This document shows, one piece after another, positions 19,255 through 29,076 of a stretch of 64,000 nt of DNA. Under the pieces are notes generated by a model, which did not search any database, was not told where the DNA came from, and saw only the letters and a program-made list of their open reading frames with translations. The stretch is from assembly GCF_000969985.1 (NCBI RefSeq), contig NZ_CP009526.1, positions 4,650,001-4,714,000 of the forward strand, given 5' to 3'. The stretch's first letter is position 1; every line of letters begins with the position of its first letter. A program made the translations under genes and the position numbers. The DNA is from Methanosarcina barkeri str. Wiesmoor (GTDB taxonomy: Archaea; Halobacteriota; Methanosarcinia; Methanosarcinales; Methanosarcinaceae).

Positions 19255-20439
19255 ATGGTTAAAAAAGTAAATAATATTTTCCTGGTTTATTACGGCTCTT
19301 TCAATGCTAAATCAGGTTCGAACATCCACATTCTTGAACTTTTAAGAAATTTAAAAAAGTATACTGATATAGTCTTGTTTGTACCCGGACAGAAGAGTGT
19401 AGACCGTACTCTTCCAGGGATAAAATGCGTGCCTGTAATAGACAATAAATATCTTGTACAGCCCTCTTACGAATTCATGCTTTCTTTTTACCTTCTTTAT
19501 TCTTGCATAAGAAATAGGCCTGATGTGCTCTATCTTCGCCAGAATTCTTTTCCGTTCTTTCCCATATTTCTATGTAAAATTCTAAAAATTCCTTCAATAG
19601 TAGAAGTCAATGGGATAGTTCTGGATGAGTTAAAGGTCGATCCAAATTCACAGTCTTTTGCGTATAGAGTTTTCTCTCATCTTGCACTCCGGTCTGAGAA
19701 CTTTAATTACAAGCATTGCGACAGAATTGTTTCTGTCACGGATAAGCTCAGGGACGAACTTGTGAGACTATACTCTGTTCCGGAGAGTAAAATCTATGTT
19801 ATTAACAATGGGGCAAATACCGATGTATTCAAGCCTCTTGGTTTAGAACAGACAAGAGAAAAACTGCAGCTTGAAAACTCAAAAAAGTACGTATGCTTTG
19901 TAGGGAATCTTGCAGCCTGGCAGGGAGTTGAATTTCTCATCCATGCTTCTCCTTTAATTCTGGAGAAATGTCCTGATACTCATTTTCTTATTGTCGGGGA
20001 CGGAGTTATGAAGGATAAATTGATGGAAACGGCTTCCAAGTTAGAGCTTTCGGATAAATTTACTTTCACCGGAAGAATCCCCTACGAACAAGTTCCTCTC
20101 TACATTAACGCGGCCGACGTCTGCGTTGCTCCTTTCATCAAGGAAAGGAACTCAAAAATAGGACTTTCAGCGTTGAAAACGTATGAGTACCTTGCCTGTG
20201 GAAAGCCGATTGTGGCAAGTGGTATTTCAGGAGTCAAAGATTTGATTGAAGCTTCAGGTGGTGGAATTTCAGTAACTCCCGAGAATCCTAAACAACTTGC
20301 TACTGCTGTAATAAGGTTGCTTCTCGATGAAAATACCCGAGTTCTTATGGGAGAGAAAGGACGAAGATATGTCGTTGAGAATCACAGCTGGGATGGAGTT
20401 GCAAGAAAAATTCTGGACATATGCAAAGATATCATTTAA
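19255..20439 (+). CDS. Family 4 glycosyltransferase, founder of the duplicated module
   Basis: A 394-residue GT-B transferase. It has SGSNIHILELLRNL at the N-terminus (nucleotide-loop region), INNGANTDVF in the linker, FVGNLAAWQGVEFLI in the donor domain, and a variant E-x7-E (KIGLSALKTYEYLACGKP). It is closely related to the protein at 42404-43624 (same NGANT, LAPWQGVEYLI and YEYMACGKP blocks). Its last about 75 bases are copied, in decayed form, downstream of three of the four disaggregatase genes (23105, 26027, 29027). This shows that the array grew by duplication starting inside this gene. Substrate unknown. Confidence 0.88.
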   Translation: MVKKVNNIFLVYYGSFNAKSGSNIHILELLRNLKKYTDIVLFVPGQKSVDRTLPGIKCVPVIDNKYLVQPSYEFMLSFYLLYSCIRNRPDVLYLRQNSFPFFPIFLCKILKIPSIVEVNGIVLDELKVDPNSQSFAYRVFSHLALRSENFNYKHCDRIVSVTDKLRDELVRLYSVPESKIYVINNGANTDVFKPLGLEQTREKLQLENSKKYVCFVGNLAAWQGVEFLIHASPLILEKCPDTHFLIVGDGVMKDKLMETASKLELSDKFTFTGRIPYEQVPLYINAADVCVAPFIKERNSKIGLSALKTYEYLACGKPIVASGISGVKDLIEASGGGISVTPENPKQLATAVIRLLLDENTRVLMGEKGRRYVVENHSWDGVARKILDICKDII

Positions 20440-20904
20440 CCTGCTTTCGGCAAGTATACGTGAGAATTCATTTAATATCTCTACTAATATCGATTTATTG
20501 AAAACTTCAAAAATTAAATTTAAATTGAAAACTATTAAATGTTAACCATATTTTCATTAATATATTTTATAATATATTGGAAAAACGGCAAATAGGATTG
20601 AGACTCTATCCGCATGATTCTAATATTCAAAAGAACTTATAATAAATAACTACCAAATATGTTAATATATTAAAATGTGCTTGCTGCCGAAAATTCGAAA
20701 AATATCATGCCCATTTGTATATTACAGCTCTGCCGTAACAGAGTCCGGCAATTATATAATATTTATCTTAATCACACTGTTTACTTTAAGGAGTTAATTA
20801 GAAATTGGCAACAAATTTACTATTTTCTCAAGAGGAATTTGTGTAAGTTGGAGAAATTGGTCTGAGAAACAGGCGACTTATTCTGAATTCTTTACTATAG
20901 TATC

Positions 20905-21212
20905 TTGTTTGATTCAGTAGTTTTCGCTATGAATTATTATTTCAGCACTTAATTCTACAGTCCTTAAACTCATATACCCATCTTTTAAAAAATTGTGTTA
21001 AATCGTATATAAAAAATTATTATAGATATATAAATATTTTTAATAGATATTATCAAATTATATAACTGTATACGCTGTTACTACACAAATATCTACCTAA
21101 CAGAAATAATTATGTAATTTGTTAGGATTTGTACTAAACAATTTCGATGTTAGAACGAGGATTAGGAATCTTTTTATTGAGGGGTTGCCTTATTCTTGAA
21201 GACGTTATTATA
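20905..21212 (+). pseudogene. Relic of a fifth disaggregatase module (leader plus signal peptide)
   Basis: Three decayed pieces follow the order of the intact modules. At 20909-20934 is GATTCAGTAG..TTCGCTATGAA, as in the conserved leader. At about 21075-21130 is sequence resembling the region before the fourth gene. At 21147 an ATG opens a 36-codon frame starting MLERGLGIFLLRGCLILED, which matches the signal peptide MLKRELGIFFLISCLILAN of the genes at 23872 and 26874. After about 21212 the similarity stops. I read it as the 5' end of a lost paralogue. Confidence 0.7.
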
Positions 21213-21438
21213 TATTTACTTTTTACATTTTCAAAAATTAATTTGCGTATATAAAGCCTTTGAATTCTGAAAGAATCTAACGTTTGCGATATCTTGTTCA
21301 ACATATCTGAAAATAGAAGTAAGCTTCTTCAACTTTGTAACAAGTTGGCATATATTTTACGGAGGTGCGGATACGTCACTGCACAAATATTTAATTATCA
21401 AAAATATTAATAAATTTCATTCTGATCATATTCAGATA

Positions 21439-22908
21439 ATGTCGACGTTAAAACGAGAACTGGAAATCCTTTTATTGGTAGGTTGCCTTATTCTTGTAAA
21501 CGTTCCTACTGCTTTATGCCTAAGTCCTGCACCAACTGTTTACGTTGCAGGGGATGGTAGTGGAGATTTTAACTGCGATGGAAAAGATGATCATGTACAG
21601 ATAAATCAGGCCCTTAAGTTTGTGGCCGATAATTCTGAATATACAACTGTCCACCTTAAAGGTCCTTTTACGTATGTTATTGACGATACTCTTCTCATCG
21701 GCAGCAATACTATTCTTGAAGGGGATTCTACTGCTGTGATCAAGCTGGATAACAATGCAGGTTGGGTTGTAATGAAACCTATGATCCAGCAGATGAGCAG
21801 TTCCGGAAATAACAACATTGTAATAAGAGGGTTCGAGGTTAATGGAAATCACGATGGAAATTCCGAAGAGGATGGTGACGGATACTACAATATAATGTAC
21901 TTACTCCATTGCAATAACGTAGAAGTATACAATATGTATATGCATGATGGTCATGGAGACGGGCTGAGGATAAAATATAGTGAGAACGTCAAGTTTTACG
22001 ACAATACCATCTACAAGCTTGGGCATGACGGTTTGTTTGCAATTCAGTGCCAGAACGTAGAGGCTTGGAACAATAAAATAACCTGTAGGACTAACAGCGG
22101 CCTTAGAGTCTGGAATTCAAACCACATCAAACTCCATGATAATTTAATCGATTCTTTCTACCATTGGAGCGCAGGTGGCCCGGGCATTCAGGTAGAAAAG
22201 TCTGCAGGTACTATGGATGATATTGAAATCTACAATAATACTATCCATAACACCTATGGGCCTGGAATCTGGCTGTTCAACTATGATACCTCTGCTACCA
22301 AAGACCAGGGGAAAAATATCCATATTTATCATAATATCTTATACAGTACAGGTACCAATCCTAGCATTACATGGGTTGGGGGTATTCTGGGGAGTGGATT
22401 CCACGATACACTTATAGAAAATAATGTCTTTGACAGTTCATATCATGTTGCTATTGTCAGTATGTGTCCTGAGCGTTATTCTCCAGATTACTCATCAGAA
22501 TACACAACAATTGCCCATAACAACATAATCGTAAATACCCAGAAACGTACAAAGTATCCGAGTGGGACAGGGTATGGAATTATGAATTATCTGCCTGCAA
22601 CACATTCATTTGATATTTCTTATAATTGTCTTTATAATAATTCAGCAGGTTACTATAAAAACTGCACCTCGAAAGCGGATCTCCATATAAGGCCATTATT
22701 TGTAGACCAGGAAAACCATGATTATCACCTTCAATCAAGAGGTGGAACTTGGAACGGGAAAACCTGGGTTAAATACAAAGTGAGTTCTCCATGTATTGAT
22801 TCCGGATATTCGTCCTCTGACTATTCCAAAGAACCTGAAGATAACGGAAACAGAATCAACATAGGAAGGTATGGGAACACGATCTATGCATCAAAATCAA
22901 AGCACTGA
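21439..22908 (+). CDS. Disaggregatase-family secreted beta-helix protein 1 (no C-terminal repeat)
   Basis: A 489-residue exported protein with a signal peptide of about 29 residues (hydrophobic core LLLVGCLILV). A disaggregatase N-terminal stretch follows (VYVAGDGSGDFNCDGKDD, about 33-50; the DxNxDGxDD part may bind calcium). The rest is a right-handed parallel beta-helix rich in N-N-x-I repeats (about 120-440). The family includes disaggregatase, which cleaves the methanochondroitin matrix of Methanosarcina. It ends just after the helix (NTIYAS), lacking the disaggregatase-related repeats of its array neighbour. The start is shifted: the codon aligned with the ATG of genes 2 and 3 is ACG here, and the ATG used lies two codons upstream, without a clear SD. 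Confidence 0.8.
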   Translation: MSTLKRELEILLLVGCLILVNVPTALCLSPAPTVYVAGDGSGDFNCDGKDDHVQINQALKFVADNSEYTTVHLKGPFTYVIDDTLLIGSNTILEGDSTAVIKLDNNAGWVVMKPMIQQMSSSGNNNIVIRGFEVNGNHDGNSEEDGDGYYNIMYLLHCNNVEVYNMYMHDGHGDGLRIKYSENVKFYDNTIYKLGHDGLFAIQCQNVEAWNNKITCRTNSGLRVWNSNHIKLHDNLIDSFYHWSAGGPGIQVEKSAGTMDDIEIYNNTIHNTYGPGIWLFNYDTSATKDQGKNIHIYHNILYSTGTNPSITWVGGILGSGFHDTLIENNVFDSSYHVAIVSMCPERYSPDYSSEYTTIAHNNIIVNTQKRTKYPSGTGYGIMNYLPATHSFDISYNCLYNNSAGYYKNCTSKADLHIRPLFVDQENHDYHLQSRGGTWNGKTWVKYKVSSPCIDSGYSSSDYSKEPEDNGNRINIGRYGNTIYASKSKH

Positions 22909-23104
22909 TGCACCGGTATGTTTATCGTTTCTTTTATCGTGAATCCAGATACTTGAGGTTGCGTTAATAAATTAACATTGATAAAGTACCTAACCGTTAT
23001 GGAAAAACTAATGTCAAGAAAATTTAGTTATTGGTCACAGGTTAACTCTGAATCGTTACATATTGATGAGAATAAATCAAAAATTATGCCCAATAATTAA
23101 ATTG

Positions 23105-23190
23105 CCATGACACTAGATACATCCTTGAGAATTATAGCTGGGAGGGAGTTGAAAAAGATTCGGTACAACTTTAGCGATATCATTCAATAG
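23105..23190 (+). pseudogene. Decayed 3' end of the GT4 gene at 19255 (copy 1)
   Basis: The sequence AGATAC.TCCTTGAGAAT..TAGCTGGGA.GGAGTTG followed by GATATCATT aligns with 20368-20440, the last codons of the GT4 gene (RYVVENHSWDGVARK ... DII). Read in frame it begins RYILENYSWEGVEK. It lies 200 bases after gene 1 of the disaggregatase array. Confidence 0.75.
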
Positions 23191-23209
23191 TTTTCTTTAA
23201 CGATAGTGG

Positions 23210-23367
23210 TACAGGTAGTCTCAAAACGATATTCAATTCTACAATTGAGATAATTTATTGGCGATAAGAGTAAGCCCTGCATAAATTTTGGAATGATTTC
23301 CTTCAGAATTAAGTCAAAAATGTCCCTCCCAATTATAGAAATTGTTAGAGTTTTGAGACCTCCAGTA
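23210..23367. mobile_element. About 158-bp MITE-like element with long terminal inverted repeats
   Basis: The left end (TACAGGTAGTCTCAAAAC) and the complement of the right end (TACTGGAGGTCTCAAAAC) match at 15 of 18 positions. Similarity continues inward, with gaps in identity, to about 40 bases, ending CTACAATTG versus CTATAATTG. No reading frame is present. It sits between the GT4 relic and the leader of gene 2 and is absent from the equivalent place in the other array units, so it is a separate insertion. No target duplication was obvious. Confidence 0.65.
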
Positions 23368-23548
23368 TCTTTTAATAAAGCTGATTCTGACTTCGGTTGT
23401 TGTCCAGAATCTTCATAGGTTCTTCTTACAATCTCACAGACTGACTAAAAATTTAAAAAGACTGCCCAAATAGTTATATAACGTTGTGATATAGTTTATA
23501 CTGTTGACTATAGAAATTAAATTGAGGGATAATACTTTATTTACTTAC

Positions 23549-23790
23549 TATGTTTCATGGGGGGACTTAGGTGAATTTAAGGAATTAGCCTGAAAAAAAG
23601 GGAGATTTCTTCTGGATCCCTTATTTATTGTATTTTATTGGATTCAGTAGCTTTCGCTATGAATAAACTCTCCAGAACTTTTCTATAGCCTTGAATGTCG
23701 GAGAGTGGATACTATTTAAAAAATCTCATCCACCATTCAGTGAACTGAGCAAGAAATTTGTCTAATTATTTGATAAACAATTGTAATTTT
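23549..23790 (+). promoter_or_regulatory. Conserved leader of disaggregatase gene 2
   Basis: This non-coding block precedes three array genes. It starts TTTCATGGGGGGACTTAGG, then has GATTCAGTAGCTTTCGCTATGAA (with TAGC-TTTC-GCTA able to form a small hairpin), then ACTCTCC (23667-23673) pairing perfectly with GGAGAGT (23700-23706). The 7-bp stem is kept in all three copies. It could be a structured 5' leader or promoter element; no known riboswitch was recognised. Confidence 0.5.
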
Positions 23791-23871
23791 TGTAGACATA
23801 TGGGTACTTTCACCCAGTTCTTACTCTGTAAGCTTATTAACAAATTTTCACAGTAGTCTCAGGTGATATAG

Positions 23872-25845
23872 ATGCTAAAAAGAGAATTAGGGATCTTTTT
23901 CTTGATAAGTTGCCTTATTCTTGCAAACGTTCCTACTGTTTTATGCCGAAGTCCTGCACCAACTGTTTATGTTGCAGGAGATGGTAGTGGGGATTTTAAC
24001 TGCGATGGAAAAGATGACCATGTACAGATAAATCAGGCCCTTAAGTTTGTGGCCGGGAACTCTAAATATACTACTGTTCACCTCAAAGGTCCTTTTACGT
24101 ATGTTATTGACGATACTATTCTCATCGGCAGCAATACTATTCTTGAAGGGGATTCAAACGCTGTTATTAAACTGGCTAACAACGCAGGTTGGGCTACAAT
24201 GAAACCTATGATCAAGCAGATGAGCAGTTCCGGAAATAACAACATTGTAATAAGAGGGTTTGAGATTAATGGAAACCATGACGGTAATCCTAAAGTTTCT
24301 AAGGGTAAAGGGTACTATAATATGATTTACTTTACTAACTGTAATAACGTAAAAGTATACAAAATGTATATGCACGATGGACTTGGAGACGGGCTGAGGA
24401 TAAAATACGGAAAAAATATTAAATTTTATAAAAACAGGATATACAAACTCGGGCACGACGGTCTGTTTGCAATTCAGTGTCAGAATGTAGAAGCCTGGAA
24501 TAATACAATAACCTGTAGAACTAACAGCGGTCTTAGAATCTGGAACTCAAACCATGTAAAATTCCATAATAATGTAATCAATTCTTTCTATCACTGGAGT
24601 GCAGGCGGGGCGGCCATTCAAATAGAAAAGTCTGCAGGAATTATGAATGACATAGAGATCTATGATAATACTATATCTAACACCTATGGACCTGGAATCT
24701 GGATTTTCAACTATGATACCTCTGCTACTAAAGATCAAGGGAAAAATGTTCATATTTATAATAATGTCTTCTACGGTACAGGTACCAATCCGAGCATTAC
24801 CTGGGTTGGAGGTATTGTAGCCAGTGGGTTCCATGATACTCTAATTGAAAATAATGTTTTTGACGGCGTATACCATGCTGCTGTTATTCATATGTATCCA
24901 GAAGCTTATTCTCCAAAGTACTCGTCAAAATACACAACAATTGTCCGTAACAACATAATTGTAAACACTCAGAAACGTACAAAGGCCCCTAGTGGAACAG
25001 GGTATGCAGTGATAAATTATCTTACTAAAAACCATAACTTTGTGCTGGAGAATAACTGCCTTTACGAGAATTCAGCAGGCAAATATAAAGGCTGCACTTC
25101 GAAATCCGACATATACTTAAACCCATTATTTGTAAACCAGAAATACCATGATTATCACCTCCAATCAGTTGCAGGTCACTGGAATGGAAAAAAATGGGTT
25201 AAAGACAGAGTTAGTTCTCCCTGTATTGATTCCGGATATGCCTCGTCTGACTATTCTAAAGAACCGGAAAATAATGGGAACAGGATCAACATAGGAAGAT
25301 ATGGAAACACAATCTATGCTTCACTGTCATCGAGTTCAAGAGTAAAGACTGTGCAGTCTTCGTTAACAGACTATATCTCCGAAGCTACAAATGAGACTGA
25401 TGAAGATCTTAACTTTACGGAGGAAGTTTTTGACGTGGACGAAGATAATTGCACATACTCTGAAGATCTTTCTATCGACACACAGAGCCTGGTTATCGAT
25501 TCAATTCCCAAAACTACAGTTAAGATTGGAGAAACTTTGAACTTTACAGTAAAAGCTTCTGATGTGAATGGAGGCAATCTTACCTTTTCAGCATCTGCTC
25601 TTCCTGAAGGCGCAAGTTTTGACGAAACAGGGATTTTTAACTGGACGCCTTCAGAAGGACAGGAAGGAATATACAAGATATATTTTGAAGTAAGCGATGG
25701 TATTTTCAAAGATTCTGAAGGTGCAATAATAAGTGTGGTTGAAGAAGACTCTTTGAACCTTTCTAATGTGTACGACAGCTACATTTACGAAGTATCTCCT
25801 GAAGATCCTTGTTTGAATAATTTATCTTTCGGATTGGAGGAATAG
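23872..25845 (+). CDS. Disaggregatase-family secreted protein 2 (beta-helix, Ig-like domain, truncated repeat)
   Basis: A 657-residue exported protein. It has a signal peptide ending near residue 25, the disaggregatase N-terminal motif (33-50), a right-handed beta-helix (about 120-455), an acidic linker (about 505-535), and an Ig/cadherin-like domain (about 541-622, SIPKTTVKIGETLNFTV ... IYFEVSDG). The last about 28 residues (NLSNVYDSYIYEVSPEDP) align with the first strand of the disaggregatase-related repeat of gene 4 and then stop at a TAG, so the repeat is truncated. The ATG has an ideal SD, AGGTGAT, four bases upstream. It is nearly identical to the next gene. Likely an extracellular matrix-cleaving or matrix-binding protein; catalytic activity is not proven by sequence. 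Confidence 0.82.
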   Translation: MLKRELGIFFLISCLILANVPTVLCRSPAPTVYVAGDGSGDFNCDGKDDHVQINQALKFVAGNSKYTTVHLKGPFTYVIDDTILIGSNTILEGDSNAVIKLANNAGWATMKPMIKQMSSSGNNNIVIRGFEINGNHDGNPKVSKGKGYYNMIYFTNCNNVKVYKMYMHDGLGDGLRIKYGKNIKFYKNRIYKLGHDGLFAIQCQNVEAWNNTITCRTNSGLRIWNSNHVKFHNNVINSFYHWSAGGAAIQIEKSAGIMNDIEIYDNTISNTYGPGIWIFNYDTSATKDQGKNVHIYNNVFYGTGTNPSITWVGGIVASGFHDTLIENNVFDGVYHAAVIHMYPEAYSPKYSSKYTTIVRNNIIVNTQKRTKAPSGTGYAVINYLTKNHNFVLENNCLYENSAGKYKGCTSKSDIYLNPLFVNQKYHDYHLQSVAGHWNGKKWVKDRVSSPCIDSGYASSDYSKEPENNGNRINIGRYGNTIYASLSSSSRVKTVQSSLTDYISEATNETDEDLNFTEEVFDVDEDNCTYSEDLSIDTQSLVIDSIPKTTVKIGETLNFTVKASDVNGGNLTFSASALPEGASFDETGIFNWTPSEGQEGIYKIYFEVSDGIFKDSEGAIISVVEEDSLNLSNVYDSYIYEVSPEDPCLNNLSFGLEE

Positions 25846-26026
25846 CTGAACTTTAAAATCAACGTTGATCAATGAATTTCCAGGAAAAACTATAAATGGA
25901 CAAGGTAAACAAGAATTGAAACTTTCTGGGTTCATCTGCGTTTGTCCGTGGTTTATTAAGAATATGTGAAATCGATTCACTAGATAAAACAAGCTTTTTC
26001 AAGAGAATGATCGGAATATCTTAAGA

Positions 26027-26076
26027 ACGTAGCTAGAATGGAGTTGCAAGAATGGAATTGGAGCAATATTATCTAA
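26027..26076 (+). pseudogene. Decayed 3' end of the GT4 gene (copy 2)
   Basis: AGCTAGAATGGAGTTGCAAG followed by a weaker ATTGGAG..AT.TTATCTAAC match aligns with AGCTGGGATGGAGTTGCAAG and the end of the GT4 gene at 20385-20442. It is more decayed than the copy at 23105. Confidence 0.6.
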
Positions 26077-26552
26077 CAGTACTTTTATGATATGTCAGAT
26101 GGTTATGCCTAACTTCCAAACTCCTTTCTAACTTCCGTATTCTTTTCTATTTTTGGCAGGTTTCCTAGTAATTTTCTATCCTTTGTGGAGTCTTAATCTA
26201 TAAAATTCGATTTTTAATAATTTACATAACTGTTTTTGAAGTGTTTAATCCTTTTTTAAAGTAAAAGTAAAAAGTTGACTTTGCCAAAACTATGCAATAT
26301 ATTATCAAAAGAAGAACTCACCTCAAAATAAAGAGCTATAGTCCACCACATGAATTTAGTTACGATGTAGGCTCAATAAACTCTGTTTTAATTTTGACTT
26401 TTCTCATTCCAAATACTTATTTATTCCCTAGAACACGATGCAATTCTTCGAATATTTGTCAGATTTGCCCAAATACTTTTATAACATTGGGATATAATTT
26501 ACAATGTAGACTATAGAAATTAAATTAAGGGCTAATACATTATTTATTTACT

Positions 26553-26792
26553 ATGTTTCATGGGGGGACTTAGGTGAATTTAAGGAATTAGCCTGAAAAA
26601 AGGGAGATTTCTTCTGGATCCCTTATTTATTGTATTTTATTGGATTCAGTAGCTTTCGCTATGAATAAACTCTCCAGAACTTTTCTATAGCCTTGAATAT
26701 CGGAGAGTGGATACTATTTAAAAAATCTCATCCACCATTCAGTGAACTGAGCAAGAAATTTGTCTAATTATTTGATAAACAATTGTAATTTT
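26553..26792 (+). promoter_or_regulatory. Conserved leader of disaggregatase gene 3
   Basis: Almost identical to the leader at 23549, including TTTCATGGGGGGACTTAGG, the TAGC-TTTC-GCTA hairpin and the 7-bp stem. The near identity is expected from the recent duplication, so it adds little independent evidence for selection. Confidence 0.5.
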
Positions 26793-26873
26793 TGTAGACA
26801 TATGGGTACTTTCACCCAGTTCTTACTCTGTAAGCTTATTAACAAATTTTCACAGTAGTCTCAGGTGATATAG

Positions 26874-28847
26874 ATGCTAAAAAGAGAATTAGGGATCTTT
26901 TTCTTGATAAGTTGCCTTATTCTTGCAAACGTTCCTACTGTTTTATGCCGAAGTCCTGCACCAACTGTTTATGTTGCAGGAGATGGTAGTGGGGATTTTA
27001 ACTGCGATGGAAAAGATGACCATGTACAGATAAATCAGGCCCTTAAGTTTGTGGCCGGGAACTCTAAATATACTACTGTTCACCTCAAAGGTCCTTTTAC
27101 GTATGTTATTGACGATACTCTTCTCATCGGCAGCAATACTATTCTTGAAGGGGATTCAAACGCTGTTATTAAACTGGCTAACAACGCAGGTTGGGCTACA
27201 ATGAAACCTATGATCAAGCAGATGAGCAGTTCCGGAAATAACAACATTGTAATAAGAGGGTTTGAGATTAATGGAAACCATGACGGTAATCCTAAAGTTT
27301 CTAAGGGTAAAGGGTACTATAATATGATTTACTTTACTAACTGTAATAACGTAAAAGTATACAAAATGTATATGCACGATGGACTTGGAGACGGGCTGAG
27401 GATAAAATACGGAAAAAATATTAAATTTTATAAAAACAGGATATACAAACTCGGGCACGACGGTCTGTTTGCAATTCAGTGTAAGAACGTAAAGGCCTGG
27501 AAAAACACAATAACCTGTAGAACTAACAGCGGTCTTAGAATCTGGAACTCAAACCATGTAAAATTATATAATAATGTAATCAATTCTTTCTATCACTGGA
27601 GTGCAGGCGGGGCGGCCATTCAAATAGAAAAGTCTGCAGGAATGATGAATGATATAGAGATCTATGATAATACTATATCTAACACCTATGGCCCTGGAAT
27701 CTGGATTTTCAACTATGATACCTCTGCTACTAAAAATCAAGGGAAAAATGTTCATATTTATAATAATGTCTTCTACGGTACAGGTACCAATCCGAGCATT
27801 ACCTGGGTTGGAGGTATTGTAGCCAGTGGGTTCCATGATACTCTAATTGAAAATAATATTTTTGACGGCGTATACCATGCTGCTGTTATTCATATGTATC
27901 CAGAAGCTTATTCTCCAAAGTACTCGTCAAAATACACAACAATTGTCCGTAACAACATAATTGTAAACACTCAGAAACGTACAAAGGCCCCTAGTGGAAC
28001 AGGGTATGCAGTGATAAATTATCTTACTAAAAACCATAACTTTGTGCTGGAGAATAACTGCCTTTACAAGAATTCAGCAGGCAAATATAAAGGCTGCACT
28101 TCGAAATCTGACATATACTTAAACCCATTATTTGTAAACCAGAAATACCATGATTATCACCTCCAGTCAGTTGCAGGTCACTGGAATGGAAAAAAATGGG
28201 TTAAAGACAAAGTTAGTTCTCCCTGTATTGATTCCGGATATGCCTCGTCTGATTATTCTAAAGAACCGGAAAATAATGGGAACAGGATCAACATAGGAAG
28301 ATATGGAAACACAATCTATGCTTCACTGTCATCGAGTTCAAGAGTAAAGACTGTGCAGTCTTCGTTAACAGACTATATCTCCGAAGCTACAAATGAGACT
28401 GATGAAGATCTTAACTTTACGGAGGAAGTTTTTGACGTGGACGAAGATAATTGCACATACTCTGAAGATCTTTCTATCGACACACAGAGCCTGGTTATCG
28501 ATTCAATTCCCAAAACTACAGTTAAGATTGGAGAAACTTTGAACTTTACAGTAAAAGCTTCTGATGTGAATGGAGGCAATCTTACCTTTTCAGCATCTGC
28601 TCTTCCTGAAGGCGCAAGTTTTGACGAAACAGGGATTTTTAACTGGACGCCTTCAGAAGGACAGGAAGGAATATACAAGATATATTTTGAAGTAAGCGAT
28701 GGTATTTTCAAAGATTCTGAAGGTGCAATAATAAGTGTGGTTGAAGAAGACTCTTTGAACCTTTCTAATGTGTACGACAGCTACATTTACGAAGTATCTC
28801 CTGAAGATCCTTGTTTGAATAATTTATCTTTCGGATTGGAGGAATAG
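26874..28847 (+). CDS. Disaggregatase-family secreted protein 3 (near-duplicate of protein 2)
   Basis: A 657-residue copy of its neighbour with the same domains: signal peptide, beta-helix, acidic linker, Ig-like domain and truncated C-terminal repeat. I count 11 amino-acid differences: I83L, Q204K, E207K, N210K, F231L, H232Y, I257M, D288N, V329I, E399K and R446K. All lie in the first 446 residues; 447-657 are identical. The net effect is about seven more positive charges on the beta-helix. SD and start are identical to gene 2 (AGGTGAT, four bases, ATG). Confidence 0.82.
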   Translation: MLKRELGIFFLISCLILANVPTVLCRSPAPTVYVAGDGSGDFNCDGKDDHVQINQALKFVAGNSKYTTVHLKGPFTYVIDDTLLIGSNTILEGDSNAVIKLANNAGWATMKPMIKQMSSSGNNNIVIRGFEINGNHDGNPKVSKGKGYYNMIYFTNCNNVKVYKMYMHDGLGDGLRIKYGKNIKFYKNRIYKLGHDGLFAIQCKNVKAWKNTITCRTNSGLRIWNSNHVKLYNNVINSFYHWSAGGAAIQIEKSAGMMNDIEIYDNTISNTYGPGIWIFNYDTSATKNQGKNVHIYNNVFYGTGTNPSITWVGGIVASGFHDTLIENNIFDGVYHAAVIHMYPEAYSPKYSSKYTTIVRNNIIVNTQKRTKAPSGTGYAVINYLTKNHNFVLENNCLYKNSAGKYKGCTSKSDIYLNPLFVNQKYHDYHLQSVAGHWNGKKWVKDKVSSPCIDSGYASSDYSKEPENNGNRINIGRYGNTIYASLSSSSRVKTVQSSLTDYISEATNETDEDLNFTEEVFDVDEDNCTYSEDLSIDTQSLVIDSIPKTTVKIGETLNFTVKASDVNGGNLTFSASALPEGASFDETGIFNWTPSEGQEGIYKIYFEVSDGIFKDSEGAIISVVEEDSLNLSNVYDSYIYEVSPEDPCLNNLSFGLEE

Positions 28848-29026
28848 CTGAACTTTAAAATCAACGTTGATCAATGAATTTCCAGGAAAAACTATAAATG
28901 GACAAGGTAAACAAGAATTGAAACTTTCTGGGTTCATCTGCGTTTATCCCTGATTTTTGAGGATATGTGGATCGATGCACTAGATAAAACAAGCTTTTTC
29001 AAGAGAATGATCGGAATATCTTAAGA

Positions 29027-29076
29027 ACGTAGCTAGAATGGAGTTGCAAGAATGGAATTGGAGCAATATTATCTAA
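29027..29076 (+). pseudogene. Decayed 3' end of the GT4 gene (copy 3)
   Basis: Same decayed GT4 tail as at 26027, carried along in duplication unit B and identical to it over this stretch. Confidence 0.6.

Larger units (their letters stand above)
23545..26300 (+). repeat. Large tandem duplication, unit A
   Basis: About 2.75 kb that recurs at 26547-29300 with an offset of about 3,002 bases. The match covers the leader, the whole 657-codon gene, its 3' flank and the GT4 relic, and is nearly identical except for scattered changes and a divergent patch just after the gene (about 25944-25978 versus 28944-28978). Similarity fades on both sides of these limits. Confidence 0.9.

Noticed and set aside
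25843-25845. TAG stop of disaggregatase gene 2 (and the same in gene 3) read as pyrrolysine
   Set aside because: Read-through adds only nine residues before a TGA and does not restore the truncated repeat.
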